The translations under genes and the position numbers were made by a program. From contig OZ231127.1 in NCBI GenBank assembly GCA_965153355.1, positions 4,278,001 to 4,342,000 on the forward strand: DNA of 64,000 bases, written 5' to 3'. This DNA comes from Flaccisagitta enflata (taxonomy: Eukaryota; Chaetognatha; Sagittoidea; Aphragmophora). Shown here in pieces: positions 11,487 through 22,322 of this stretch (position 1 is the first letter of the stretch; every line of letters starts with the position of its first letter). The notes below the pieces were generated by a model. That model made no database searches. It saw nothing but the letters and a program-made list of their open reading frames with translations, and was not told where the DNA came from.

Positions 11487-12819
11487 GTGAATAATAATTC
11501 CAATGGTTTTTGGAAAGCTTGGAAGTCAGTACATGGCAATGGTAAAGATGAATCTGTTAGAATTAATGGTAAATTCAATGACAAAGACATTGCCAATAAG
11601 TTTGCTTCCAACCATCAAAAAGTTTACAATGAGGCCAATTCTGAACAAGCTAAACGTCTTTCCTATGAATTTCAATCCCTCTTCAACAATTATTTTGCTT
11701 CCCACAAGAACGACAATTTATATTCCGCTTATCTTTCATGGGATAATACGTTGGAAATTATGTCTAAATCAAAAGCTGGTAAAACCTCGGGCTCCGCAGT
11801 AAGGGCTGAGCACATACTTCATGGTAGTCCATTACCTGTTATTCATCTTCAATTACTTTTTAATTCGATGATACAACATTCGTATGTACGGACTGCTTTT
11901 CTGAAGGGAGTTATCACTCCGATAGAAAAAGATGCAGAAGGCGATTTATCTTCGCCGGACAACTACAGAGGAATCACGCTTAGTCACGTCTTTTCCTACC
12001 TTTTTGATCATGCTGTCCTGCTCAAAATTGATCACCTTCCTCTTACGGACGACTTACAATTCAGATATAAGAAAAAACATTCCTGTAGTCATGCAATATT
12101 CGCGGTAAAACAGCGCATCAACTATTTTCGAAATCATGGTTCTCGTGTTTTTGCCTCTTTTTTGGATTGTACCAAGGGCTTTGACCGCGTTAGTCATGAT
12201 GGTCTTTTTATAAAGCTTTTTAAAGCGAAGTATTCCCCTTTGCTGGCTGAGAATCTTAATGTATTGGTATTCGAACATGTTGAGTGTTTGCAAATGGAAT
12301 GACTCCGTGAGTTTTTCATTCTCAGTGATTTCCGGCGTCCGGCAAGGAGGAGTATTGAGCGCCAAATTTGGGGCCATTTACATGAATGACCTTTTCCTGA
12401 AGCTTAAACCTACCCAAAAGGGGTGCCACATTTTGAATCATTTTCTCGCATGTATTCTCTACGCAGATGATGTGTGTTTATTAGCACCAACGAGAAAAGC
12501 TACGCAACGTTTACTTGACATTTGTTCAGAATATGCACAGTCCTGGTGCATACGATACAATGCAAACAAGACCAAGATGATGTTTTTTGGTGACGATTAC
12601 AATACTGTAACGTGTTGCCAATTATCTTTAAATGGTAAGAACCTTTAATTTGTCATAGAGACAGTGGAAGTATTTAGGTGTCATGGTGATGAGCAACAAG
12701 AACTTCTGTACTTCTGTAATTAAACCGCGCCTTTTGTTCTTCATGGTCCAAGCGAAGATGTACAAATGAAACTGCTTTATAGCATCTGTGTCCCTTGTAT
12801 AACCCATGCTTGTGATGTG
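11487..12819 (+). pseudogene. Non-LTR retrotransposon reverse transcriptase relic (right arm)
   Basis: This is the inverted copy of the 2850-4350 relic. It opens at NGFWKAWKSVHG, continues through DNYRGITL and FLDCTKGFDRV (catalytic Asp codon at 12165-12167), then shifts frame between 12259 and 12302. It continues with SGVRQGGVLS, YADD (12460-12471) and the motif-D-like block IRYNANKTKMMFFG, and stops at 12646. A further frame follows (KYLGVMVMSNKNF) and then LLYSICVPCITHACDV, cut off at the palindrome edge near 12819. The frameshift is at the same bases as in the left copy. The few amino-acid differences seen (for example VRTAF versus VPTAF) suggest high identity between arms. Confidence 0.85.
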
Positions 12820-12984
12820 GCTGTTTTTGGCCACAGTGAGATCCTACACTGAAACAAATGATCAACCAAGATGTTTTGAGAGTCTTTTCACCCGTCTGTG
12901 CGTCCATCTGTCTCTCCATACATATGTCACATGATCAATACACGCTGAGACACAGCCCGGACGCATCGTTGCCCGGTCGGGCTT

Positions 12985-13160
12985 GTTAACAAGCCAATTG
13001 GTCGCTCACTACATTCGTTCACTTGCACCGCTCACTCTGCTCATTTGCTCTGCAGCATAAGGCTTGCCTCATCCACAGGCTCGCTCACTCACTTTACTCA
13101 TTCACTTTGCTCACTTTGCTCACTCACTTCACTCGTGGAATGGTTGAGATTCTTAAATGT
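12985..13160 (+). repeat. Family VI (CTCGCTC) MITE fragment
   Basis: CGCTCACT-type words lead to ACTCGTGGAATGGTTGAGAT, matching the complete copy at 37607-37870. The terminal inverted repeats are not evident here. Confidence 0.55.
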
Positions 13161-13189
13161 CCTGATTTATACCTAATTCTCTTCATCCC

Positions 13190-13400
13190 AAGAAAAGCCT
13201 CCAGGCTGGGATTTGAGCTTCGAGGCTGGGATTTGAGCCTCAAGATTAGAATTTTGGCCTCGAGACTAGGATTTGGGCCTCGAGACTAGGATTTGGGCCT
13301 TGAGGGGGGGGGAACGGAGAAGGAGGAGAAGGAGGAGGAGAAGGAGAAATTTCCCCTATGTGTGAAAGCATAGGTCATCGGCCACTCGGGGCCGCTTCCC
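13190..13400. repeat. Family V foldback arm with ~21 bp tandem units
   Basis: Tandem units of the type GGCTGGGATTTGAGCCTC are followed by a GGAGAAGGA run, CCCTATGTGTGAAAGCATAG and GGGGCCGCTTCCCAAAA. The same order is found at 46130-46352 and 46750-47010, and in reverse complement at 43690-44030. Confidence 0.65.
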
Positions 13401-13654
13401 AAAAGGAAAAAAAAAACAATTATACCTTCAAAAATCATTATGGATTTGGTTTGATGGAATTATATGCAGGATTGCAGGTACAGTATAATTCAACTTGTTT
13501 GTAACGTTATACAACGGCATAACTCTAGAAGTAATAGAGATAATTTAATTCTGAAAAAAAACTTTTTTCAGGTAACAGTTTGGCATTCTATGATTATCAA
13601 TTCCAGTGATTTTTTGGAAAATTCATATCCCCTCAACATATCAACATAGTCATT

Positions 13655-14107
13655 AGACCTTAGTCACGTGCGTCGGCACTTTCAAAAAAAGTCAGGCAGA
13701 CAGACAGACAAACAATTTTCAGTCGCGTGCGCGCAACCCTACACCCTGCTTTGTCCATCCGTCCGTTGGTCAGTCGGTCACACTTTACTTGTTTTTTTTA
13801 TGTTTTTTATTTCCTGACGTCACTGCTCCTGCCAAAATGGTCCACTGACCTCAAATATGGCCACTGACCTCAAATATGGCCCCTGCCCACCGGCACGCAA
13901 CTGGGGTAGCCGTGTATCCGGCCTTGTTTTTCAAAAAGACATTTGAAATGGCTGTTTACTCCACAAAGTCCCTACTCTACCATTCAGAGACATAAAAAAC
14001 GCTTAAATAAGCCTTTAAAAGAGTTTTGTGACCGACCAACCGACCAACTGACGGACAGACGGACCAAAAAGTGGCTTAAAGAGTTGCGTAGCACGCAACT
14101 AAAAACT
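13655..14107 (+). repeat. Family IV hairpin-ended repeat, split by a nested family I insertion
   Basis: The 5' part has TTAGTCACGTGCGTCGGC, an AAAAAAAGTC segment and CAGACAGACAGACA. After the inserted family I element (13716-13928) it resumes with a GACCGACCAACCGACCAACT core and AAAAAGTGGCTTAAAG, ending in the perfect hairpin AGTTGCGTAGCACGCAACT plus AAAAA. The copy at 41516-41960 shows the same 5' block. Confidence 0.65.
13716..13928 (-). repeat. Family I repeat nested inside family IV
   Basis: It begins TTTTCAGTCGCGTGCGCGCA and ends GTGTATCCGGCCTTGTT. It contains a short internal duplication of CACTGACCTCAAATATGGCC. Confidence 0.75.
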
Positions 14108-14261
14108 AAAAATAATGCTTTGCAAAGTAAGATATTATGTTGTTCAGTGAAAAAATAGTTTTCTTATGCATTCAGAACTTCTGATTATGCCGCCTTTCTC
14201 TGGTTTGATTTTCTATCAAAACATTCTCTGTTATTGAATAAAAAGAAAGCAGTTATCTCAA

Positions 14262-14862
14262 ATACTATCTAGAGCAAAAGTATGGCAACACCATGAGACT
14301 TTATTTATCTATTCAATAAATAGAACAATATGATTCCAAAATATATTGACTACTTGGCGTTCCCTCCTTGGGCATCAATGACTGCCTTCATAGGCCTCAG
14401 CATGCATTGTAAAGAGATTTTAGGTAAGTTGGCAAGATCTACCTCTAGACTTTAAGAGAGATTCTTTTAAGCCTTGCTATGCAACCAAAGTTGCATGTCC
14501 CTTGCTTAGTAGTGGATTTGTTTGAGACCACAGCAGGGTTGAGATTTGGGCTGTCTCCCAGCCAACCACCAAAAAGTTTAACATTTGGTGTTGTGTGCCA
14601 TTGCTTCTTTGTAACAGCGTAATGTATCAGAGTGCTACATCTCAATAATTAACTGCAATTTTTTTGCCATTTCTGATTTGTAGTGGCAATCTTGTTTTGT
14701 TTGTCATTTCTAGACACTTTGACTCAAATGAATGCGGTTTGCGTCATTGGTTCAGAAATTTGATCTTATTTCAGAATCTCACTGATTTTTATATAGATTT
14801 TTTATTCTAAGCAGAGACATTGTTCAAAACATGTGTTGCCATACTTTTGCTCTAGATAGTAT
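14262..14862 (-). mobile_element. Decayed Tc1-like DNA transposon
   Basis: The ends are near-perfect inverted repeats of about 30 bp (ATACTATCTAGAGCAAAAGT and its complement). On the minus strand there are decayed transposase pieces: WLGDSPNLNP, which matches the conserved WPxxSPDLNPIE region of Tc1-family transposases, and further on LRPMKAVIDAQGGN, which resembles the family's C-terminal end. The catalytic Glu region and the rest of the protein are destroyed or deleted. A 601 bp length indicates a large internal deletion. Confidence 0.7.
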
Positions 14863-15224
14863 TACCAAATGATGATGTACAAAAGGTTATGCGGGGTTAA
14901 AATACCGTCACACACAAGGGGAAAATGGGCGTGTATCCCTCTAAGCACACACATGGATGCATATGTTTACACTTTTCGACCGACAAACTGACAGACCAAC
15001 AGACAAAGCTTCTCAAAGAATGCGTTTTTCTTCATTTGCTTATGTTCATAGGATTTAGATTTGAATGGTCGGCGCTTGTGGCATTATTTGTACAAACTTG
15101 TTCATTTCACACAGTTAAGACTCAATTATAACATACGCGGTCTTTTTAACAAAAGATGGTATCAAAATCACAAGCTTCTAGTCACCGTTTTTTCCGATTT
15201 GTGTCAAAACAAACGCCGTAACTC

Positions 15225-15345
15225 GCTATATTAGTTCGCTCGCGCTCGAACCGCTCAATCCACTTACTCGCTCTGCAGTGCCCCGCTGTGGTACGCTCAC
15301 TCCGCTCACTCCCTCGTGGAGCAGTTGAAATTCATGAATGTGTTC
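15225..15345 (+). repeat. Family VI (CTCGCTC) MITE fragment
   Basis: It contains GTTCGCTCGCGCTCGAACCG, CTCGCTCTGCAGTG and CTCACTCCCTCGTGGAGCAG, in the same order as in the complete copy at 37607-37870. Confidence 0.55.
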
Positions 15346-15365
15346 ATGCTGTAAAATGCTGTAAA

Positions 15366-15966
15366 AAAGTTAATAACTATGGCAAAGAAAGAAAAAGCGA
15401 ACACTTTGTTTTGCTAGTTTCTGCTTAACTATGGACCTGAACCATAGAAAATCCATGACCATTTTAAAGCTCTGCAAAAAATCTTCCAAATGCGACGTTG
15501 CTGGTCATTGTAGCTTTATTTGTTTAGAAATGGCAATGGTTTGAAGAAAAAAGTCGCTGATTGAAAAAGTGCTTATTTCAACTTTTTTCCAATGAACAAT
15601 TTTAGTCTTTCCGTTTTTGTCAATAATGCAGCTCAGGATTGTCATAGCTACTCGTTATCCATGAGCAAATTAAAGAGCTTCAAATCTTTTTTAAAATGGC
15701 GCCAATAACAAATTTTTAACTCAATGCGTTTAGTTTTTATGTTAGAATAAAGATAACCCATGAAAGTGGCGTAGTGAATTTCCAAATTCTTGACCACCTG
15801 TCTTCATTCTAATGCCATTTCTAAACTAATAGAGCTAGAACATCCAGCAAAGTCTCACTTGAAAGATCTTTCGCAGATCTTTAAAATGGTCATGGATTTT
15901 GCTATGTTTTTCTCATTGCTTGGATGTGAAACATTGACAAACAAGTTGTTCGCTTTTTTATTTTGC
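15366..15966. repeat. Family VII foldback element (complete inverted repeat)
   Basis: The left end TAACTATGGCAAAGAAAG is mirrored by the right end TTTGCCATAGTTA. The inner blocks for GTTTAGAAATGGCA and GATCTTTC are also mirrored. The arms are diverged and the centre is around 15600-15680. No coding potential. Confidence 0.65.
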
Positions 15967-16189
15967 CATAGTTAATGAAAAAAAGAGTGACGTCACCATA
16001 CGTGAGCAGTGAGAGTTTGGTCGAAAACTCCCAAGCGGGATTTTTTTGCCGAAAGTTTTCCGGCCTTCAGAACACACTTTCTGATCATAATCAGACGGTT
16101 TCAGAGACCGGCCCTCCTCAAATGCTTGTACGATGTCATATTAAATGCGTGAACCATGACTTATAAAACTGAAATTTAGTGGATTTATT

Positions 16190-16503
16190 TCTTTTGCTTC
16201 TTCTTCTTCTTCTTCTCCTTTTTCTTTTTCTTTTCCTTTTTCTTTATCTTTTTTTTTCTTTTTTCATTTTCTTTTTCTCTTTCTTCCGCTTCCTCTTCCT
16301 CTTCTTCCTCTGCTTCTTTTTCTTCATCTTCTCCTTCTTCTTCTTCTTCTTTTTCTTCTTCCTCTTCTTCCTCTTCTTCTACTTCTTTCATCCATCTCAG
16401 CCTCTTGGTCTGCACTAGGATAGCCCTCATTCATTCATTTTTTCATTCATTCATTCATTCATTCATTCATTCATTCATTCATTCATTCATTCATTCATTC
16501 ATT
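16190..16503. repeat. Imperfect (TTC)n array and (ATTC)n array
   Basis: A degenerate TTC/TTTCT tract (about 16190-16395) is followed by a clean ATTC tetranucleotide array (about 16430-16503). Confidence 0.9.
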
Positions 16504-16974
16504 CTTTCACTCATTTGGATGGAGTTGATCACTCCAAACGTTAAAAGATATGACCACAATCGTATGTACGCCGCGCAATAAATAGTGATAAAATCATCTC
16601 CGATTTCTTAAACTGCGGCGGCAAAACGCGCTTTAATTTGAAAGTGGGAAATTGTCAATTACAGCAAAACAAGGCTAAAACTATGGATACTATGGATAGT
16701 ATGGATAGGGATCAACAATCCGGGTAAATTTCTCAACCTAAATGCGCTAAGAGATCTTGAAAATATCGTATAGTCACGGTAATCCTGGAAATTGCCGGAA
16801 TACAACCCGGAGCCTAACGGCCACATTACGTTGATTCAGCCTGAAAAAATCTCAAATTCCGTCATGCTTCAGACGCTCCATCGATTAGAAATGGCAAACT
16901 GAATTGAAAATTTAAACCTTGCAGTCTTAACTTGATGGAACCCTTAGGCGCGGTGAGACCTTTGTTTGAGCTGA

Positions 16975-18360
16975 AGATAAGAAAGGGGCTGGGATTATGT
17001 TATTGAGGCTAGGACTAAATTTCTGAGGCAGGGACTAGGTTGCTACCTGGATAAAGTCTCTGAGGCTGGCATTAGGTTGCTTAAGCCGGGATTAGGTCAG
17101 TGAGGCTGGGATATGGTCAGGGAGGCTAAGATAAGTTGACTTGTTGAAAGCAGGATTAGGTTGCTGAGACTGGCATTAAGTTGCTGAGACTGGGATTAGG
17201 TTTCTAAGGCGGGCATTAAGTTATTGAGATATGGATTAGGTTGCTGAAACAGGAATTAGGTCGGAAACGCAGGTATTAGGTTGCTAAGGTCACTATTAGG
17301 ATGTTGAGGCTATAAGGTTGCTACAGGGTGTATCACATCAAACAGGACAAAAGAAAACGATGTATTTTTGCTTCTAAAAGTGCAAAATCATTTCTGAAAA
17401 CTGTTTCTAAAAGATAACTTCAGACGATTTTTGAATGATACAGACTTTTGCTAGTCATGGTTAACATATATCCTCAGCAAAACCATGAAAAAATGCCTTT
17501 TTTTAGCAAAAAATGCTAATTTCTATCCAAATTCAAGGTTTTTCCTTAGATTTTTCAAGTCATATTCACATATAGATGACAAAAAATGGTCAGAAATGTT
17601 TGTCAGTTACGCTAGGACACTGAAGATTGGGATTCCCTCATGACCTTTGTCAAAATTGTATCATTCAATATAGTTATTGAAATTTTTATCAATGCACATA
17701 AAACTTTTTTGTAATGAAACTTACAAAAAAGTCTCTGGACCTAACCAATATTGTACAATTTTCTCATTTTTTGCAGAGGTATGATTCTACCTCACAATAT
17801 CTTTAATTCAAGACCATTGCCAGGATTGTAGCACCATTTGTTTGGAAATGAGAGTAGGATAAAAAGATGCTTGTCAATATACAACAAAACAAGCTAAAAC
17901 TAAAAGTAAAAACTATACTTTGCTTTAAACAATACAAAGGGATTCAGTATTCTTAATGAGCCTTTGGCAAAATACAGATATAAAAATCGTTTTTTAAGAG
18001 CTTTTTGAACCTGTTTACAGAATCATGCTACCATTTTTAGAAGCAAAGATACATCGTTTTCTTTTGTCCTGTTTGGCGTGGTACTCCCTGTATAAGGTTG
18101 CTAGGGCTATTATTAGGTTGCTTATGCTGGTATTAGGTCGTTGATGTTAGGATAAGGTCTCTGAGGCTGGCATTATGTTGCTTAGGCCAGTTTTAGGTTG
18201 CTGAGGCCATCATTAGGTCGCATAGGCTTAGATTAAGTTGCTGATGCCCCAATTACACTGCTGAGGCCCAGATCAGGTTGCGGAGGCTAAGAGTAGGTTG
18301 CTGGGACCCAGATTAGGTTGCTGAGGCTAATAGTAGGTTGCTGAGTCCCAGATTATGTCG
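16975..18360. repeat. ~22 bp tandem array split by a MITE
   Basis: Degenerate units of the type GCTGAGGCTGGGATTAGGTT fill 16975-17331 and resume at 18093-18360. The MITE at 17332-18092 sits inside the array, so the array is older. Confidence 0.8.
17332..18092. mobile_element. TA-flanked MITE, Tc1/mariner-like ends
   Basis: The termini are CAGGGTGTATCACATCAAAC and the complementary CCCTG end, flanked by TA on both sides (17332-17333 and 18091-18092). The inverted repeats extend about 55 bp with a few mismatches. TA target duplication and a CAGGG start are typical of Tc1/mariner-derived MITEs. No transposase was found in the 757 bp. Confidence 0.8.
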
Positions 18361-18725
18361 CTTAGGCCCACAAGACCCCAAATAAGGCCTCTCAGACCCC
18401 AAATTAGGCCACTTAGACCCCAAACTAGACCTCACTGGCCTTTCAGACCCCAAATCAGCCCACTCAGACCCAAAACTAGACCTCTCAGACTCCAAATTAG
18501 GCTTCTCAGACATATCAAGACTCTCAGACCCCAAACCAGGACGCTCAGATCCCAAATCAGTCCACTCAAACCCAAAATCAGGCCAGTCAGACCCAAAATT
18601 AGGCCTCTGAAACCTCAAGTCAAGCCTTTAGACTCAATATGACCTCTCAGACCCAAAATCAGGCCTTTCAGACCCAAAATCGAGCCTTTCAGACCTTAAA
18701 TTATGCCTCTCAGACCCTACATTAG
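18361..18725. repeat. ~21 bp tandem array
   Basis: Units of the type CTCAGACCCCAAATTAGGC are repeated about 17 times with drift. The apparent reading frames on both strands are the translation of this array. Confidence 0.8.
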
Positions 18726-18949
18726 ACCTTAAGACTCCTCAAAACCAGCTTCTCATCATCTCATTCCCAAATATACAAGCTTAGGGGCCCCTTACAGAAC
18801 ATACTATGGAAAAATTGTAACAAATTTGACTTAGAAATGTTCCTAAATATCCTCTGTTTGAAACAAAACAAGTCATCCAAGGATTGCACATGGTCAGCAG
18901 TACCCGATGCCCTGCTTGGAGTGATAGCTGAAGAAATGGTGTGAGAGCA

Positions 18950-19227
18950 GGGCAGCGGCCCTAAAGGGCCGATGTCCTGTAGGACACAGGGGTGAACCAT
19001 TACGTACCTCTGTCCTGACAAGGCTGATTTAGGGCCTTGAAGAGCTAATTTTGGGCCTCAGAGGACTGATTTTTGGCCTGAGAGGCCTGATTTTGGGCTT
19101 GAGAGGACTAATTTGGGGCCTGAGAGGGGCCTCGGGGGGGGGGGGGGACGGACAGACGGACAGACAGACATACGTAATGGTTCACCCCTGTGTCCTACAG
19201 GACATCGGCCCTTTGGGGCCGCTGCCC
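18950..19227. repeat. Family V foldback element with 57 bp terminal inverted repeats
   Basis: The left end GGGCAGCGGCCCTAAAGGGC (18950-19006) and right end (19171-19227, finishing GGGGCCGCTGCCC) are inverted copies over 57 bp. I find a single mismatch. Each arm itself contains short hairpins (GTCCTGTAGGAC). The interior is about seven units of ~21 bp of the GATTTTGGGCCTGAGAGG type plus a G run. Confidence 0.9.
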
Positions 19228-19294
19228 AAAAAGAGATGTGTTCCTATGGCAGCCGCCCATAATGGAAAATGAAACATCCTTCTGTTTGTTTTTA

Positions 19295-19882
19295 GGCAGT
19301 GGCCCCGAAGGGGACGGAGTCCTGAAGAACACAGGGAGAATCTGTCCGTCCATACATACATCCATCCCCCCTTATCTTCATTGTCTCCTTCAAGCCCTAT
19401 TCTGACCAAAATTCTGCTAAAGAGCCCAAATCCAAGCAACATGGCCCAAATCTAAGCAAAATGGCCCAAATCTAAGCATAATGGCCCAAATTCAAGCAAA
19501 GTGGCCCAAATCTAGCCAGGAAACCCCAATTCTGGCCCGAGGTCCATCATTTCTGACCCAAATTCTACTAAATAGCCCAAATCCAAGCAATATGACCTAA
19601 ATCTAAGCAAAATGTCCCTAATCCAAGTATAATTGCCCAAATTCAAGCAAAAAGGCCCAAATCTAGCTAGAAAACCCCAACACTAGGTCCATCATATTGG
19701 CCCCTAAGACCTATGTTGTGGCCTCCAATATCTAGGTTCTGATCAGATTTTGCTTGAATTTGAGCCATTATGCTTGGATTTAGGCCATTTTTGGGCTTTT
19801 TGGCAGAACGGATGGACAGACGGATGGATGGATGGGCAGATTTCCCCTGTGTTTTACAGGACTTCGTCCCCTTTGGAGCCTT
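19295..19882. repeat. Family V foldback element
   Basis: The left end GGCAGTGGCCCCGAAGGGGA, with CAGGGAGAATCTGTCCGTCC, is mirrored by GGGCAGATTTCCCCTGTG and ACAGGACTTCGTCCCCTTTG on the right. The interior is 20 bp tandem units (AATGGCCCAAATCTAAGCAA) that invert to the complementary form near the right end. Confidence 0.8.
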
Positions 19883-19960
19883 CAATATAAATCAAACACT
19901 ACTCAAGCAGGGCACCGGTACCGCTGACCATTTACTGCCTATGGGCTGCTATTTCTTTTA

Positions 19961-20413
19961 GGGCAGCGGCCCCAAAGGGGACAAAGTCCTGTAGAATACA
20001 GGGGGAATCTGTCCGTTCGTCCATCTGTACATTTGCCCATCCCCCCCCCTGCCTCATCCTCAGGGCTTCTTCTTTGGGGCCTCTTCTGACCTAAATTCTG
20101 CCAAATGACCTAAATCCAAGCAATAAAGCCAAAATCAAAACAAAATGGCCCAAATCCAAACATAATGGCCCAATTCCAAGCAAAATGGCCAAAATCTTAA
20201 CCATAAAATTCCAATTCCGGCCTGAGGTCCATCATTTTGGCCAATACTGACCAGATTTGGGCCATTTTACTTGGATTGAGCCCATTTTGCTTGGATTTGG
20301 CCCATTTTGCTTGGATTTGGGCTATATTGCTTGGATTCGGGCTATTTGGATGGACAGACAGACAGATTCTTCCCGTGTTCCACAGGACTTTGTCCCCTTC
20401 AAGGCCGATGCCC
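19961..20413. repeat. Family V foldback element
   Basis: It runs from GGGCAGCGGCCCCAAAGGGG to GACTTTGTCCCCTTCAAGGC. The tandem units CCAAATCCAAGCAAAATGG in the left half appear as TTTGCTTGGATTTGGGCC in the right half, so the whole unit can fold back. The sequence GCAGAGCATGGGAACCGCTC just outside recurs next to other family V copies. Confidence 0.8.
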
Positions 20414-21302
20414 TTCTCCCTCTCAACCTAAATCATACGCTACGTACTCAAGCAGAGCATGGGAACCGCTCACCATTTTCTGCCTTTGGGCTGCTATTCT
20501 AAGTCACTTTGTGCTCTAATTTTTTTCACCGTTATGCTTGGCTGAATCATCTCACGTCTTAATGTATTTCCCACATTCTCCTATGATCTGGTAAATTAAG
20601 CTGAATGACACAGAATGTAATTGGAGAAGTAAAATTTTGAAAAAGGTAAAAAATGATTTCATTCATTTTTTGCATGCTCTGCGCCTAAGGGTTTAGGATT
20701 CTCACTGCAATGAGATTTGAACTTTAAAATCAATTCGCGGAGATCTATAAAATGAGCTATTGATCATGGTGGTAAGATAAAAGCAACATATTCTGACTCA
20801 ACGTAGGCCACATGGCCACATCGCTGATATACTACTCGACTCAGAAAAAAAGCCGCACCCTATTTTAAGTTGATGAATGGAAAAAGAAAATCATTTGAAT
20901 ATTTTTCTGTTGAAGTGATTTTAAAGATTTTCAAATTTTCTTTCATTGTAGACCAATCCCATATCTGTATCTCAAACAGTTTAGGAGCAAGAGCTTGTCA
21001 AAGTTATCTTCTAAATTGTAAAAATGCTCATTTTTCAATGGGATTGCAAACTGATAATCGCAATGTTTCTACTCATTCTTATACCATTTCTAAACAAATA
21101 AAGCTAGAATTTCCAGATTGGAGCAAAATGAAAGATTTTTTTAAGAGCTTACTAACAGTTTAAGATTTTGATTAGTTATTTTAAAATTCAGTATAAAAAT
21201 TTGCTTTTTAAAAGTGCAGCTTTTTTATTGAGTGGAGTAGCAGAATGTCAAGACGAAAGTGCCACGCTCGCAAGGCGGATCGCTGGCACATATTTAGAAG
21301 AT
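20414..21302. other. Gene-free DNA with family VII fragments
   Basis: No gene recognised. Family VII-like blocks (ACCATTTCTAAACAAATAAAGC) lie near 21080-21160. Confidence 0.5.
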
Positions 21303-21853
21303 GTACAATAGATCTCGTCTAGACTTGAGATAACGGGGGTAAGCATTGTGTAAAGATGAATAAAGCCAAGGGAGCAATATTTAGATCATAGACTTATCAA
21401 AGGATGCTTAATTCCCCATGATAGCTGGTTGCTATGGAAACACATTTCTATGTTATCTCGCTAAAATATCAATATTTTGAGAGATTTTCTTTGGGGACAT
21501 TGCTTAGAATCAAATTTGCTACAACTTTCCCACAGTATGTTCTATAAGAAAGTCGCTCGTTTGGCGGTTGCTAGAGAGTATATCCATGTGTGACAACCTT
21601 TAGCAACTGCTAAACAAGCGACATTCTTACAGAACGCACTGTAAGAAAGTTGTAGCAAATATAATTTTAAAACATAATCCTATAAGAATTTCCTCAGATT
21701 ATTGATATTTCAGTGAAAACACATAAAAATGTGTTTCCATAGCAACTAGCTATCATGGATGATAAAGGATCTTTTCATTGGTCTTTTTTAAAAAATCATT
21801 TGTTCTTCTACAATGCTTGCCCCGTTATCTCAAGTCTAGACGCGATCTACTCA
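21303..21853. mobile_element. Long-palindrome MITE (copy 1)
   Basis: The ends read TAGATCTCGTCTAGACTTGA and its near complement, with about 270 bp arms that include GTTGCTATGGAAACACATTT and its complement. The same element occurs at 48505-49072. No coding potential. Confidence 0.8.
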
Positions 21854-22322
21854 TTGGGGAAAGGCTCCCACACTCGTTGCCTAGATAACCTCCTTATTCA
21901 CTTGCTGATAGGATCATCAGATCTTTTTTTCATATTTTGATTTTTCTTAAACGGAAAAGAGAAAAGTTAAGACCACCGTCCTAGTTGTAAAGAACAATAT
22001 GCAGATTTGGAATTCTCATCATGAGCTCGATCGGGCATGTATTTCTAATTTTAAAGCACAGGGACTGAAAATGAACAAAGGAAATTGTTCATGATTATCT
22101 TTTATTTCTGATGGTATGGTCGCCCATACGTGTTTCTTTTGGTGAGGCGACTCTACGAAGAGATACCACCAGGTGGCCGATCCTACCGTTTATATAAGGG
22201 CTTGTTGGGTATCATTACGCCTGACCAATCGCATCATTATCGACCCTCAATCGGGACCCTCATTGTTCTCACATACATATTTCCAGGTTATTCCTACTCC
22301 CCAGGTAGTAACGGTTTTAACG

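Noticed and set aside
16441-16503. Possible CRISPR-like regular repeat
   Set aside because: A simple ATTC tetranucleotide array; no spacers, and the DNA is eukaryotic. No CRISPR array was seen anywhere.
18313-18642. Repetitive 95-101 residue proteins on both strands
   Set aside because: Translation of the 21 bp tandem array; a stop-free repeat gives frames on both strands.
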